Assembly (NCBI GenBank): GCA_947628185.1
Contig: CANQYW010000003.1
Span: forward strand, 62,001-126,000
Source of the DNA: an uncultured Oscillospiraceae bacterium
GTDB lineage: Bacteria > Bacillota > Clostridia > Oscillospirales > Oscillospiraceae
Length of the DNA: 64,000 bases
Reading direction: 5' to 3'
Each line of letters starts with the position of its first letter. Position 1 is the first letter of the stretch. The position numbers and the translations under genes are program-made. This document shows, piece by piece, positions 1-9,192 of the stretch. The notes under the pieces were generated by a model that saw only the letters and a list, made by a program, of their open reading frames with translations, had not been told where the DNA came from and made no database searches.

Positions 1-185
1 TCCAACTTCTTCATGAGGAAGTTGGTCATCCTGTTGTTGATGGCCCCCTTGCCCACGATGGTGCCCTTTTTAAGGCCGTCAAAGGCGGTGGCGTCGTCCT
101 TGTAGGAGACTATGACGAGATCCGGGTCGTCGGTGGCGTAGACCCGCTTGGCCTTGCCCTCATAGAGCTGTTCGCGTTTTTCCAT
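1..185 (-). CDS. purC: SAICAR synthase, 5' part only
   Basis: Phosphoribosylaminoimidazole-succinocarboxamide synthase joins aspartate to CAIR in de novo purine synthesis. Only the first 61 codons lie in the window and the gene leaves at the left edge. The N-terminus [16 protein letters not shown], followed by [12 protein letters not shown], is typical of PurC. The ATG at 183-185 is preceded by a GAGGA ribosome site that overlaps the purA stop codon, 11 bp away, so it is the last visible gene of the pyrG-glmS-purB-purA-purC operon. Identification rests on the conserved N-terminus. Confidence 0.93.
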   Translation of the reverse strand, partial: MEKREQLYEGKAKRVYATDDPDLVIVSYKDDATAFDGLKKGTIVGKGAINNRMTNFLMKKL

Positions 186-196
186 GCAGTTGATCC

Positions 197-1468
197 TCAC
201 ATTTCAAAATATTCGTCCCTGCCGGCTCCGACGGAGACGTACTTAATATTTGTGCCGGTGGCCTGGGCGATGAACTTAACATAGTCCTGGGCAGCCTTGG
301 GGAGTTCCCCAAAGGAGCGGCAGCCGGATATGTCGCTGTGCCAGCCGGGCAGATACTCATAGACGGGTCTCGCGGCCTCCAGGTCCTCCCCGGTGGGGAA
401 GTAGTCTATCTCCTCCCCACGGAGCTCGTAGCGGACGCAGACGGGGATCTTGTCAAGGTAGGAGAGGACGTCGAGCTTCGTGAGGGCTATGTCCGTGGCC
501 CCCTGGACGAGGCAGCCGTAGCGGGAGGCCACCACGTCAAAGCCGCCCACCCTCCGGGGACGCCCCGTGGCGGCGCCGTACTCGCCGCCGGCCTCCCGAA
601 GTCTCTCCGCCTCGGGGCCGAAGAACTCGCAGGTGAAGGGCCCGGCCCCCACGCAGCTTGAGTAGGCCTTCATGATGCCCACGATGTTGTCAAGTTTCTT
701 TGCCGGTATCCCGGAGCCGATGGGGGCATAGGCGGCTATAGTCGATGAGGAGGAGGTGTAGGGGTAGATGCCAAAGTCGATGTCCCGCAGGGCGCCGAGC
801 TGCGCCTCGAACATCACGGACTTGCCGCCCTCCACCGCCTCGGAGAGGAACTTCGTGGTGTCCCTCACGTAGTCCCGGAGGGGGAAACCGTATTTCTCGA
901 GCCAGGCGTACATGGCCTCCGGGTCCACGGCCTCGTCGCCGTAGCCGTTTTTGACCGTGAGGTTCTTCCACTCAACTATGTCCCGAAGGCGCTCTTTTAA
1001 GCTCTCGGGGTGGAATAGGTCCCCCATGCGGAGGGTCTTTTTCATGTACTTATCGGCGTACACCGGCGCTATGCCCCGGCGGGTGGAGCCGTATGCCTTG
1101 CCCCCCAGGCGCTGCTCCTCCAAGACGTCCATGAGCTTGTGGTAGGGCATGCAGATGGTGGCCCTGTCGCTTATTACGAGGTGCCTCGGCGTTATCTCTA
1201 TGCCCTTCTCCCGGAGGGAGGCTATCTCCCCGGTGAGGTGCTGGAGGTCGATGACCATACCGGGGCCCATGACGTTCACGGTCTCGTCCCTCAGTATGCC
1301 GGAGGGCAGGAGATTTAAGATGAACTTGCCCCGGTCGTTCACCACCGTGTGGCCGGCGTTGTTGCCGCCCTGGTAGCGGACCACGATGTCGTATCGGGAG
1401 CTCAGGAGGTCCACCATGCGGCCCTTACCCTCGTCGCCCCAGTTTATACCTACTACTGCTGTCAACAT
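197..1468 (-). CDS. purA: Adenylosuccinate synthetase
   Basis: Cytoplasmic enzyme that makes adenylosuccinate from IMP, aspartate and GTP, the first step from IMP to AMP. At 423 aa it has family length. Visible motifs are GDEGKGR near residue 11, [10 protein letters not shown] near 35, GSTRRGIAP near 126, and a variant of the IMP-binding segment ([17 protein letters not shown]). The ATG at 1468 is preceded by GGAGG directly after the purB stop codon, a 12-bp gap, which implies coupled translation. Purines are made here beside purB and purC in one operon. Confidence 0.97.
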   Translation of the reverse strand: MLTAVVGINWGDEGKGRMVDLLSSRYDIVVRYQGGNNAGHTVVNDRGKFILNLLPSGILRDETVNVMGPGMVIDLQHLTGEIASLREKGIEITPRHLVISDRATICMPYHKLMDVLEEQRLGGKAYGSTRRGIAPVYADKYMKKTLRMGDLFHPESLKERLRDIVEWKNLTVKNGYGDEAVDPEAMYAWLEKYGFPLRDYVRDTTKFLSEAVEGGKSVMFEAQLGALRDIDFGIYPYTSSSSTIAAYAPIGSGIPAKKLDNIVGIMKAYSSCVGAGPFTCEFFGPEAERLREAGGEYGAATGRPRRVGGFDVVASRYGCLVQGATDIALTKLDVLSYLDKIPVCVRYELRGEEIDYFPTGEDLEAARPVYEYLPGWHSDISGCRSFGELPKAAQDYVKFIAQATGTNIKYVSVGAGRDEYFEM

Positions 1469-1480
1469 TTTCGTGCCTCC

Positions 1481-2911
1481 TCAGACGTTCACTTTTGCCT
1501 CGAGCCCCAGGAGATCCCGGTTCTCCTCTATGACGGGCCCCGCCACGTCCCTCAGGAACTCCTCTGTCTGCTCCGGGGCCCGGCCCACGAACTTCCGGAT
1601 GTCCAGCGTCTCCCGCAGTGACTCCTCCGTGAGGCCGAAGGCCGGCTCCGCCATCAGTAGCTCCAGGAGGTCGTTCTCCCGGCCCTCAAGCTTGACATGC
1701 GCGGCGGCCACCTGGGAGTTGCGCCTTATGGCCTCGTGGAGCTCCTGCCTGTCGCCGCCGCGGCTGACGGCGTCCATGAGGATGTTCTCGCTGGCCATGA
1801 AGGGCAGTTCCTCGCTCAAGTGTTTCTCCATGACCTTGGGGTAGATCCTGCCGCCCTTTATGACGTTAATTATGAGCGTCAGGATGGCGTCAGTGGCCAA
1901 AAATGACTCGGGTATGGATATGCGCCTGTTGGCGGAGTCGTCAAGGGTCCTCTCCAGCCACTGGGAGGCGGCGGTGTCAGCCGCGTTCTTGGAGGTATTT
2001 ATGACGTACCTCGAGAGGCTCACAACCCGCTCACAGCGCATGGGGTTGCGCTTGTAGGCCATGGCGGAGGAGCCTATCTGGCTCGACTCAAAGGGCTCGT
2101 CGAACTCCTTCATGTGGGCGAGGAGCCGGATGTCTGTGGCCATCTTGGAGGCGCTTTGGGCGATACCGGCCAGGACATTGAGGACAAACGAGTCCACCTT
2201 CCGGGAGTATGTCTGGCCGGAGACGGCCATGCACTCAGTAAAGCCCATCTTCTCCGCTATCATGCTCTCCAGCTTTTTGACCTTCTCGTGGTCGCCGGAG
2301 AAGAGCTCCAGGAAACTGGCCCCCGTGCCCGTGGTGCCCTTGCAGCCTAAGAGCTTTAAGTGCGCGAGCTCGAAGTCAAGGCGCTCTAAGTCCATTATGA
2401 AGTCCTGGGCCCAGAGTGTGGCCCGCTTGCCCACGGTGGTGGGCTGAGCGGCCTGGAAGTGGGTGTAGGCCAGAGTCGGCACGTCCTTGTGCTCCCGGGC
2501 GAAGTCCGCCAGGGCCGCGACGGCATTGACAAGGAGTTTCTTTATGACGAGGAGCCCGTCCCGCATCTGGATAATATCCGTGTTGTCCCCCACGTAGCAG
2601 CTTGTGGCGCCCAAATGTATAATGGGTCTTGCCAGGGGGCAGGCCTCGCCGTAGGTGTGGACGTGGGCCATCACGTCGTGCCGGAGCTTGTGCTCGTACT
2701 CAGCGGCCTTCTCGTAGTCGATATCCTCCACGTGCCGGCGCATCTCGTCTATCTGCTCCTCAGTGATGGGGAGCCCCAGTTCCCGCTCGCTCTCCGCCAG
2801 GGCTATCCAGAGCCGGCGCCAGGTGGAGAACTTGAAGTCCGGGGAGAAGATGTGCTGCATCTCGTCCGAGGCGTACCTGCTGCAGAGGGGATTTTCGTAT
2901 CTGTCCTTCAT
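1481..2911 (-). CDS. purB: Adenylosuccinate lyase
   Basis: Lyase of the fumarase/aspartase superfamily that releases fumarate from SAICAR and from adenylosuccinate, so it acts twice in purine synthesis. The superfamily signature is seen as GSSAMAYKRNPMRCE. The reading frame is open to a TTG at 2932, but the ATG at 2909-2911 has a GAGGT site six bases upstream and begins MKDRYENPLCSRY, so I start there (476 aa). It lies 24 bp after glmS and 12 bp before purA. Confidence 0.96.
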   Translation of the reverse strand: MKDRYENPLCSRYASDEMQHIFSPDFKFSTWRRLWIALAESERELGLPITEEQIDEMRRHVEDIDYEKAAEYEHKLRHDVMAHVHTYGEACPLARPIIHLGATSCYVGDNTDIIQMRDGLLVIKKLLVNAVAALADFAREHKDVPTLAYTHFQAAQPTTVGKRATLWAQDFIMDLERLDFELAHLKLLGCKGTTGTGASFLELFSGDHEKVKKLESMIAEKMGFTECMAVSGQTYSRKVDSFVLNVLAGIAQSASKMATDIRLLAHMKEFDEPFESSQIGSSAMAYKRNPMRCERVVSLSRYVINTSKNAADTAASQWLERTLDDSANRRISIPESFLATDAILTLIINVIKGGRIYPKVMEKHLSEELPFMASENILMDAVSRGGDRQELHEAIRRNSQVAAAHVKLEGRENDLLELLMAEPAFGLTEESLRETLDIRKFVGRAPEQTEEFLRDVAGPVIEENRDLLGLEAKVNV

Positions 2912-2935
2912 ATTTACCTCATTATCTCGCAAGAT

Positions 2936-4762
2936 TTATTCCACGGTCACCGATTTTGCCAGGTTCTTGGGCTTATCTATGTCGCAGCCGTTGGCGCGGG
3001 CCACGTAATAGGCGAAAAGCTGAAGGGGGATTATCTCCGCGATGGGGGTGAATATGGGTTCGCACCGGGGCACCATGAGGTACTCGTCGGCCTTTGTGAA
3101 TATCTTCTTGTTGTCCTCTAACGCCACGGCCAGGACCTTCGCGCCCCGGGCCTTGACCTCCTCGATGTTGGACATGGTCTTCTCAAATAGCGGCTCATAG
3201 CAGGCTATCGCCACGACCAGGGAGTCCTCCTCCACCAATGCTATGGTGCCGTGCTTTAGCTCCCCGGCGGCGTATGCCTCGGCGAAGATGTAAGATATCT
3301 CCTTGAGCTTTAAAGCCCCCTCAAGGCACACCGCGTAGTCGAGGTTCCGGCCTATGAAGTAGATGTCGTTGTGGTAGGATAATGACTCCGCCAGCTCCTC
3401 TATGTTCTTATTTAGGTCAAGGGCCCGCTGTATCTTCGCCGGCATACCAAGTAGCTCCTCCACGAGGTGGCTGTAACGGGCGCCGTCTATGGTGCCGAGG
3501 CGCTTTGCGAGGTATATTGCCAGCATGTCGAGGACCGCCACCTGGGTGGTGTAGCCCTTCGTTGTGGCGACGGCTATCTCCGGCCCGGCCCAGGTGTATA
3601 TGACGTTGTCCGCCAGTTTCGAGATGGTGCTCCCCACCACGTTCACGATGGCGAGGGTCCTGGCGCCCCGGAGCTTGCACTCCCGCATGGCGGCGATGGT
3701 GTCCGCCGTCTCGCCGGACTGGGATATGACGATGAGCAGCGTGTGCTCACCTATAATGGGGTTCCGGTACCGGAGCTCACTGGCCAGCTCCACCGAGACG
3801 GGCATACGGCAGAGCTCCTCTATTACGTATCTCCCCACCTGGCCGGCGTAGCCCGCGGAGCCGCAGGCCGTGATGACGATGTGGTTTATGCCGTGGAGCT
3901 CCTCGTCCGTGAGGGAGAAGTTCTCAAAGACTACCTCGCCGTCCACCACTCTCGGCTCCACCGTGGCCTTGAATGTGGCGGGCTGCTCCATTATCTCCTT
4001 GAGCATGAAGTGCTCGTAGCCGCCCTTCTCGGCGGCCTCCACGTCCCAGGTGACGCGGCTCACCTTCCGCTCCACCGGGCGGCCGAAACTATCAAAGATG
4101 GTCACGTCCTCGGGGGTGAGCTCGGCGAACTGGCCGTCCTCCATGTATATGACGTTCTTCGTGTGCTGGACAAGGGCGGAGACGTCGGAGGCGAAGTAGT
4201 TCTCCCCAACGCCGAGGCCGATAATGAGCGGCCCCGCCTCCCGGACGGCGAAGATCCGGCCGGAGCCGTCGGTGCAGAGTATGCCGATGGCGTAGGAGCC
4301 CTTGAGCCGGGAGAACGCCTTCATGACGGCCTTCTTGGCGTCCCCGGCGTAGACGCTCTCCAATAGATGCGCTATGACCTCGGTGTCCGTCTCGCTGACG
4401 AACTCGTAGCCCTGGCGCGTCAGCTCCTCCCGGAGCTGGGCGTAGTTCTCTATGATGCCGTTGTGCACCACCGCGAAACGCCCGTCGCAGGAGAGGTGCG
4501 GGTGGGCGTTAATGTCATTGGGGACGCCGTGGGTGGCCCAGCGGGTGTGCCCCACGCCCATGGTGCCGGGTATGTCCGCGCCGTCGTGGGTGAGCTCCGC
4601 TAAATTCTTGACGTACCCCTTTACCTTCGCCACGCCTATCTTCCCGCCGTCGGCCACGGCTATGCCGGCTGAGTCGTAGCCCCTGTACTCCAGGCGCTTT
4701 AGCCCGTCGATGAGCACCGGCGCGGCCTGGCGGCCCCCGGTGAAACCTACAATTCCGCACAT
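2936..4762 (-). CDS. glmS: Glutamine--fructose-6-phosphate aminotransferase
   Basis: Makes glucosamine-6-phosphate from fructose-6-phosphate and glutamine, the entry to peptidoglycan amino sugars. The 608-aa protein starts MCGIVGF, which places the nucleophilic Cys at residue 2 (exposed once Met is removed) for the N-terminal glutaminase domain. Two SIS isomerase domains follow (CGSAGYAG and SQSGETADT are visible), and the C-terminus KPKNLAKSVTVE is canonical. It sits 26 bp after pyrG, so there is no room for the glmS ribozyme that controls this gene in many Firmicutes. GlmM is encoded about 5 kb away. Confidence 0.97.
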   Translation of the reverse strand: MCGIVGFTGGRQAAPVLIDGLKRLEYRGYDSAGIAVADGGKIGVAKVKGYVKNLAELTHDGADIPGTMGVGHTRWATHGVPNDINAHPHLSCDGRFAVVHNGIIENYAQLREELTRQGYEFVSETDTEVIAHLLESVYAGDAKKAVMKAFSRLKGSYAIGILCTDGSGRIFAVREAGPLIIGLGVGENYFASDVSALVQHTKNVIYMEDGQFAELTPEDVTIFDSFGRPVERKVSRVTWDVEAAEKGGYEHFMLKEIMEQPATFKATVEPRVVDGEVVFENFSLTDEELHGINHIVITACGSAGYAGQVGRYVIEELCRMPVSVELASELRYRNPIIGEHTLLIVISQSGETADTIAAMRECKLRGARTLAIVNVVGSTISKLADNVIYTWAGPEIAVATTKGYTTQVAVLDMLAIYLAKRLGTIDGARYSHLVEELLGMPAKIQRALDLNKNIEELAESLSYHNDIYFIGRNLDYAVCLEGALKLKEISYIFAEAYAAGELKHGTIALVEEDSLVVAIACYEPLFEKTMSNIEEVKARGAKVLAVALEDNKKIFTKADEYLMVPRCEPIFTPIAEIIPLQLFAYYVARANGCDIDKPKNLAKSVTVE

Positions 4763-4788
4763 ATCTGACCTGCTCCTTTGCTTAGTTA

Positions 4789-6396
4789 TTACTTCTGAGA
4801 GTTATTTATACACGCCCCTATGAACCCCAAAAATAGCGGGTGGGCCTTGTTGGGGCGGCTCTTGAACTCCGGGTGGTACTGGACGCCCACGAAGAACTCG
4901 TGCCCCGGGAGTTCCACCGTCTCCACGAGCCTCCCGTCCGGCGAGAGGCCGGATATCACCATCCCGGCGGCCTCGAAGTCCGCCTTGTAGGCGTTGTTGA
5001 ATTCGTACCTGTGCCGGTGGCGCTCCGCGATGTGCCCCGCGCCGTAGCACCGCTCCATTGTGGTGCCGGGGCGGATATCGCAGGGCCAGGCGCCAAGACG
5101 CAAAGTTCCGCCCTTGTCGATGTCCTCGCTCTGGCCGGGCATGAAGTCGATGACCCTGTGGGCGGCGGACTCGTCGAACTCCCTGGAGTTGGCCTCCGGC
5201 CAGCCGATGACGTCCCTCGCGAACTCGATGCAGGATATCTGCATACCCAGGCAGATTCCAAAGTATGGGACATGGTTCTCCCGGGCGTACCGGGCCGAGA
5301 GGACCATCCCCTCTATGCCCCTGGGGCCGAAACCGCCGGGGACTATTATGCCGTCCAGGGGGCTCAAAATGTCTTTGTAGTTATCCTCCGTTATCGTCTC
5401 GGAGTCTATCCACTCTATGTCCACCCGGGCGTCGAGAGCGAATCCCGCGTGGCGCAGGGCCTCCGAGACGGAGAGGTAGGCGTCGTGGAGCTGGACGTAC
5501 TTCCCGATGAGCCCCACCTTCACCTGTTTTTTGAGGTGCTTTATCCTCTCCACCAGGGCCCTCCACTCGGAGAGATCCGGCTCCGGGGCGTCTATGCCCA
5601 GTTCCCGGCAGACGACTTTGGAGAAGTTCTCCGCCTCCAGCATGAGTGGGGCCTCATATAGTATGCCGACTGTCTGGTTCTCAATGACGCAGTCGGGTTT
5701 CACGTTGCAAAAATGGGCGATCTTCTTAAATATGCCCACGTCCTCGATGTGCTCGTCGCACCGAAGGACTATTATGTCCGGGGTGATGCCCATGCCCTGG
5801 AGCTCCTTCACGGAGTGCTGGGTGGGCTTTGACTTGTGCTCCCCGGAGGCCCGGAGGTAGGGCACCAGTGTCACGTGGATGTATAGGGAGTTCCCCGGCC
5901 CCACCTCGTGGCCCACCTGACGGATGGCCTCCAAGAAGGGCTGGGACTCTATGTCCCCGGCGGTGCCGCCGATCTCCGTTATCACCACGTCCGCCCCGGT
6001 CTTCTTGCCCACGGTGTAGATGAAGGCTTTTATCTCGTCCGTCACGTGCGGGATGACTTGCACCGTGCTGCCCAGGTACTCCCCCCGGCGCTCCTTGCCT
6101 ATGACGTTGGCGTAGACCTTGCCGGTGGTGAGGTTGGAGAACTGGTTCAAGTCCTCGTCGATGAACCGCTCGTAGTGCCCGAGGTCCAGGTCCGTCTCCG
6201 CCCCGTCCTCGGTGACGTAGACCTCCCCGTGCTGGTAGGGGCTCATGGTGCCGGGGTCCACGTTTATGTAGGGGTCCAGTTTCTGGGCCGCCACCTTGAG
6301 GCCCCGGGCCTTCAGCAGACGCCCCAGGGACGCCGCCGTTATCCCCTTGCCAAGTCCGGACACCACGCCGCCGGTGACAAATATGTACTTGCTCAT
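4789..6396 (-). CDS. pyrG: CTP synthase
   Basis: Amidates UTP to CTP with ATP and glutamine. The 535-aa protein has an N-terminal synthetase domain ([17 protein letters not shown] at residue 7) and a C-terminal glutaminase domain with GICLGMQ (nucleophile Cys) and VQYHPEF (His-Glu). The frame stays open upstream, but ATG 6394-6396 starts the conserved [10 protein letters not shown] and has AAGGAG 11 bases before it. It is the first gene of the five-gene operon, behind a near-consensus sigma-A promoter with a leader of about 145 bases. The leader does not begin with the GGGC start used for reiterative pyrG control in Bacillus. Confidence 0.97.
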   Translation of the reverse strand: MSKYIFVTGGVVSGLGKGITAASLGRLLKARGLKVAAQKLDPYINVDPGTMSPYQHGEVYVTEDGAETDLDLGHYERFIDEDLNQFSNLTTGKVYANVIGKERRGEYLGSTVQVIPHVTDEIKAFIYTVGKKTGADVVITEIGGTAGDIESQPFLEAIRQVGHEVGPGNSLYIHVTLVPYLRASGEHKSKPTQHSVKELQGMGITPDIIVLRCDEHIEDVGIFKKIAHFCNVKPDCVIENQTVGILYEAPLMLEAENFSKVVCRELGIDAPEPDLSEWRALVERIKHLKKQVKVGLIGKYVQLHDAYLSVSEALRHAGFALDARVDIEWIDSETITEDNYKDILSPLDGIIVPGGFGPRGIEGMVLSARYARENHVPYFGICLGMQISCIEFARDVIGWPEANSREFDESAAHRVIDFMPGQSEDIDKGGTLRLGAWPCDIRPGTTMERCYGAGHIAERHRHRYEFNNAYKADFEAAGMVISGLSPDGRLVETVELPGHEFFVGVQYHPEFKSRPNKAHPLFLGFIGACINNSQK

Positions 6397-6549
6397 CTTT
6401 CTTTTTTCTCCTTGCACATAGCATACAATTGCCTGCCGTCTAACAGACATACAATCGTCTCTCCGCAAAGAAAAGTTCGGCCGTGCCGCCGCGGAAACGC
6501 GGGCGACGCCGCCCCCCTTCCGCCTTTGGAACGAGACCACAACGCACAT

Positions 6550-6578
6550 ATTATATACGTTTTCCTGCCCCTTTGCAA
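6550..6578 (-). promoter_or_regulatory. Sigma-A promoter of the pyrG operon
   Basis: On the minus strand TTGCAA (6573-6578) and TATAAT (6550-6555) are separated by exactly 17 bases. It drives pyrG-glmS-purBAC after a leader of roughly 145 bases. Confidence 0.8.
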
Positions 6579-6646
6579 GGCGTTTGGGTGACAGTTTTTA
6601 TTATTCCGCCCCGGGCAAATTGTGGCGTTATCACAAAATAGTGACT

Positions 6647-7777
6647 TTATTTTATTTCCACATCGCCCTCATCTATAGATATGAGGCAATAATATGTGAC
6701 GCCGGGGGAGTAGACGACCTCCTCGCCGCTCTGGAGCGTCAGGACGAATGGCTCGTCCGTGGCCTCCTTCGACCAGCTTATCTCCTCCGCTGTGCCGCCG
6801 GATATGAAGTACCCGGAGCCCGCGCCCACAAGGTCCGCCTCCAGCCTCCCCGCGCTGTCGCCGCGTATCCTGTTTATCTCGGCGGATATGACCACGACGT
6901 TCCGAACATTGATCTCGTCGCCCTCCATACCGTCGGTCATGGGCTTGTCGTACTGGCTCACGGCGTAGAGGCCGGTGTCCCCGTCGTAGTCAAAGGCGGT
7001 GTACTTTCCGGCGTTGAAGTTAACAGCAACGCTCTCCGCCGCCTCCCCGGCGCGCTGGACGTCCTCGGAGAAGTTCATGTGCCACTCGTAGTCCTCGCTG
7101 TGGAGGGTGCGCATACCGTGGCTCTCGCAGTAGTCCTCCAGGAGGGGCACGTCCAGCATTAGACTGTGTTCATAGCCCATGTTCTCCCGCCGCCAGGCGT
7201 CCCGGTGGAACGTCACGCCGCTGCCGTTCACCCCGTCTATCCGCGTGACGCCCCAGCTCTTGAGGGCCCTGTAGGCGTCGTCACTGCCGCCGGCGTGGAT
7301 GTATATGGCGTCGAGCGGCAGGGCGAGGTCCAGGTAGTATGGCCGGGAACTTCTGACGCTCCCAATGACCTCCACGCCCTTGAAGTCCTGGTACACGCCC
7401 ATGAGGCGCGTTATGCCGCCCTCCACCGGGGCCTCGAATATTAGATCCGCCGCGCCTATGCCCTCCTGGGGGGTGGACTTTTTTATGTTATTGAGCATCA
7501 CGGCGTAGGGCCGGAGGGCCGATATGTCCTCCTCCACCGGAAGGCCGGTGAGGGGATTCACAAATGGCGCGGGCTCCGGCGCGGGCTCGGGCTCCGGTTC
7601 AGGTTCCGGCTCAGGTTCCGGCTCCGGCGCGGGGCCGGGCTCCGGCGTGTTGGGGCCGGTGCTCTGGTCCAAAGATGGGGGCGTGGCGGGCGTCCCCTGG
7701 TCCTTCTTGGCGCAGGCGGCGAGGGCAAATATAAGCGATAGCGCCAGGGCGAGACTCACGGCTCTTTTAAGTTTCAT
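6647..7777 (-). CDS. DUF3048 (YerB-like) lipoprotein
   Basis: Predicted secreted lipoprotein of 376 aa. The signal peptide ends in a lipobox, ALAAC, with Cys22. A low-complexity Pro-Glu linker (about residues 46-72) follows, then a DUF3048 domain starting FVNPLTGLPV, with the typical RPYAVMLNN and SVRSSRPYYLDLA segments. The biochemical role of the family is unknown; the arrangement (lipid anchor, flexible spacer, globular domain) suggests a cell-surface or spore-envelope function, which is inference. The gene has its own strong promoter upstream. The PE-coding DNA is a short imperfect repeat. Confidence 0.85.
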   Translation of the reverse strand: MKLKRAVSLALALSLIFALAACAKKDQGTPATPPSLDQSTGPNTPEPGPAPEPEPEPEPEPEPEPAPEPAPFVNPLTGLPVEEDISALRPYAVMLNNIKKSTPQEGIGAADLIFEAPVEGGITRLMGVYQDFKGVEVIGSVRSSRPYYLDLALPLDAIYIHAGGSDDAYRALKSWGVTRIDGVNGSGVTFHRDAWRRENMGYEHSLMLDVPLLEDYCESHGMRTLHSEDYEWHMNFSEDVQRAGEAAESVAVNFNAGKYTAFDYDGDTGLYAVSQYDKPMTDGMEGDEINVRNVVVISAEINRIRGDSAGRLEADLVGAGSGYFISGGTAEEISWSKEATDEPFVLTLQSGEEVVYSPGVTYYCLISIDEGDVEIK

Positions 7778-7818
7778 GGCATTTCCTCCTTGTCTCTAAG
7801 CTCTGTGGCCTGTCCCCT

Positions 7819-7847
7819 ATTTTAGGCCATCTTTTGACAGATGTCAA
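7819..7847 (-). promoter_or_regulatory. Promoter of the DUF3048 lipoprotein gene
   Basis: On the minus strand TTGACA (7842-7847), 17-base spacer, TAAAAT (7819-7824). It is back to back with the promoter of the plus-strand DUF4364 gene. Confidence 0.75.
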
Positions 7848-7872
7848 CAACGGGAAAAAAGTGCCGAACCAC

Positions 7873-7901
7873 TTGTTATTTTGTATCAAATGGTATATAA
7901 T
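7873..7901 (+). promoter_or_regulatory. Promoter of the DUF4364 gene
   Basis: TTGTTA (7873-7878), 17-base spacer, TATAAT (7896-7901), 47 bases before the start codon at 7949. Confidence 0.75.
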
Positions 7902-7948
7902 ACAGACTCCCAGCATATTTTTGCGGCGGGCACTAAGGAGTTGAGCAA

Positions 7949-8479
7949 ATGGAAGAACGCCTCGGCTTTATTCACGATGAGATGACGTTAAAAGTCCTCA
8001 TCCTCTTCATACTGAGCAGGCTCCCGGAGCCCGTGGAGCGGCAGGAGCTCACGGACACCGTGCTCCTCTGCGACAACGCCATCAGCTACTTCGACTTCAG
8101 CGAGTGCCTTGAACATCTGGTGAGCACCGGCCACGCGGAGCTCTCCCGCGGGCTCTACGCCGTCACCGATAAGGGGCGGGACAACTGCGAGGCGGCGGAG
8201 TCCATACTCCCCTACTCCGTCCGGGTCCGGGCGGAGAAGGCCACCTACGCCCTCGCCAGCATCCAGCGCCGCAGCGCCATGATCCGTGCCTCCCACGAGA
8301 TGCGCGCCCGGGGCGGTTTCACCGTGAAACTCTCCATGAGCGACGGCGTGGGCGACGTCCTCTCCCTCGAACTCTTAGTGGGCGACGAGAAACAGTCCGC
8401 CGCCATCGAGGAGAACTTCCGCCGCAACGCCGAGAGCATATACGGGAGTTTTATTAATATCCTCTTGGAGGAGAAATAA
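7949..8479 (+). CDS. DUF4364 family protein
   Basis: A 176-aa soluble protein that starts MEERLGFIHDEMTLKVLILFILSR. The first 90 residues look like a winged helix (helical segment, then SRGLYAVTDKGRDN as the wing), as expected for the clostridial DUF4364 family of PadR/MarR-like putative DNA-binding proteins. The C-terminal half is of unknown role. It is a single gene between a strong promoter and a hairpin at 8494-8525. No target can be read from the sequence. Confidence 0.75.
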   Translation: MEERLGFIHDEMTLKVLILFILSRLPEPVERQELTDTVLLCDNAISYFDFSECLEHLVSTGHAELSRGLYAVTDKGRDNCEAAESILPYSVRVRAEKATYALASIQRRSAMIRASHEMRARGGFTVKLSMSDGVGDVLSLELLVGDEKQSAAIEENFRRNAESIYGSFINILLEEK

Positions 8480-8493
8480 GACATAAGATACAA

Positions 8494-8525
8494 ATTAAGG
8501 GGCTGTGAGGTTCACAGTCCCTTTA
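8494..8525. terminator. Hairpin between convergent genes
   Basis: AAGGGGCTGTGA and TTCACAGTCCCTTT pair around a short loop between the DUF4364 gene and the converging hexapeptide-repeat gene. The flanks are AT-rich but without a long T run, so termination in either direction is plausible but not certain. Confidence 0.5.
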
Positions 8526-8532
8526 AATATGG

Positions 8533-9192
8533 TCATTTGCGCTCCACGATCTCGCCCTTATTCTTGTATATGTGTCCCTCGGGGACGACGCCCCTCACGC
8601 AGGAGACGGGGTAGACGCTGGCGCGGCGGCCAATGACGGTCCCGGGGTTCAGGACGCTGTTGCATCCCACCTCCACGAAGTCCCCAAGGACCGCGCCGAA
8701 CTTCTTGCGGCCCGTCTCAAGGCGCTCCTCGCCAAACTTAACAGAAACGAGCGTCTTGTCGCTCTTGACGTTGGAGGTTATGGACCCCGCGCCCATGTGG
8801 GAGCGGTAGCCCAGCACCGAGTCGCCCACGTAGTTATAGTGGGGGACCTGGACGTTATCGAATATGACGGCGTTCTTCACCTCCACCGAGTTGCCCACCA
8901 CGCAGTCGCTGCCGATTATGGCGCTGCCCCGTATAAAGGCGCAGTGGCGGACCTCGGTCCTGTGGCCGATGATGCAGGGACCGGCGATATAGGCGCTGGG
9001 GAACACAACGGCGTCCCGGGCGATCCAAATATTGCCCTCCCGCCGCTCGTACTCCTCCTCAGGGAGGGAATTCCCGAGCTTTACGCAAAACTCCTTAATG
9101 GAATCAAGCACCTGCCAGGGGTACTCGGTATTCTCAAAGAGCTCCCGGGCGATGGTGTGGTCAAGGTCAAGAAGATCTACAGTCTTATACAT
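8533..9192 (-). CDS. Left-handed beta-helix (GlmU C-terminal-like) protein
   Basis: A 219-aa protein with about 60 N-terminal residues and then hexapeptide repeats (for example NIWIARDAVVFPSAYIAGPC, IIGSDCVVGNSVEVKN) of a left-handed parallel beta-helix, as in the acetyltransferase half of GlmU. No nucleotidyltransferase domain is present. Its ATG overlaps the glmM stop codon by 8 bases, so the two are coupled; this supports a job on glucosamine-1-phosphate or UDP-GlcNAc, but the exact reaction is inferred from context. A standalone N-acetyltransferase or a regulator remain possible. Confidence 0.75.
   Translation of the reverse strand: MYKTVDLLDLDHTIARELFENTEYPWQVLDSIKEFCVKLGNSLPEEEYERREGNIWIARDAVVFPSAYIAGPCIIGHRTEVRHCAFIRGSAIIGSDCVVGNSVEVKNAVIFDNVQVPHYNYVGDSVLGYRSHMGAGSITSNVKSDKTLVSVKFGEERLETGRKKFGAVLGDFVEVGCNSVLNPGTVIGRRASVYPVSCVRGVVPEGHIYKNKGEIVERK

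Noticed and set aside
3467..4366. Open frame of about 300 codons antisense to glmS
   Set aside because: Shadow of a GC-rich gene; no recognisable domain and glmS is certain on the other strand.
4763..4788. glmS ribozyme
   Set aside because: The gap between pyrG and glmS is only 26 bp, too short for the ribozyme.
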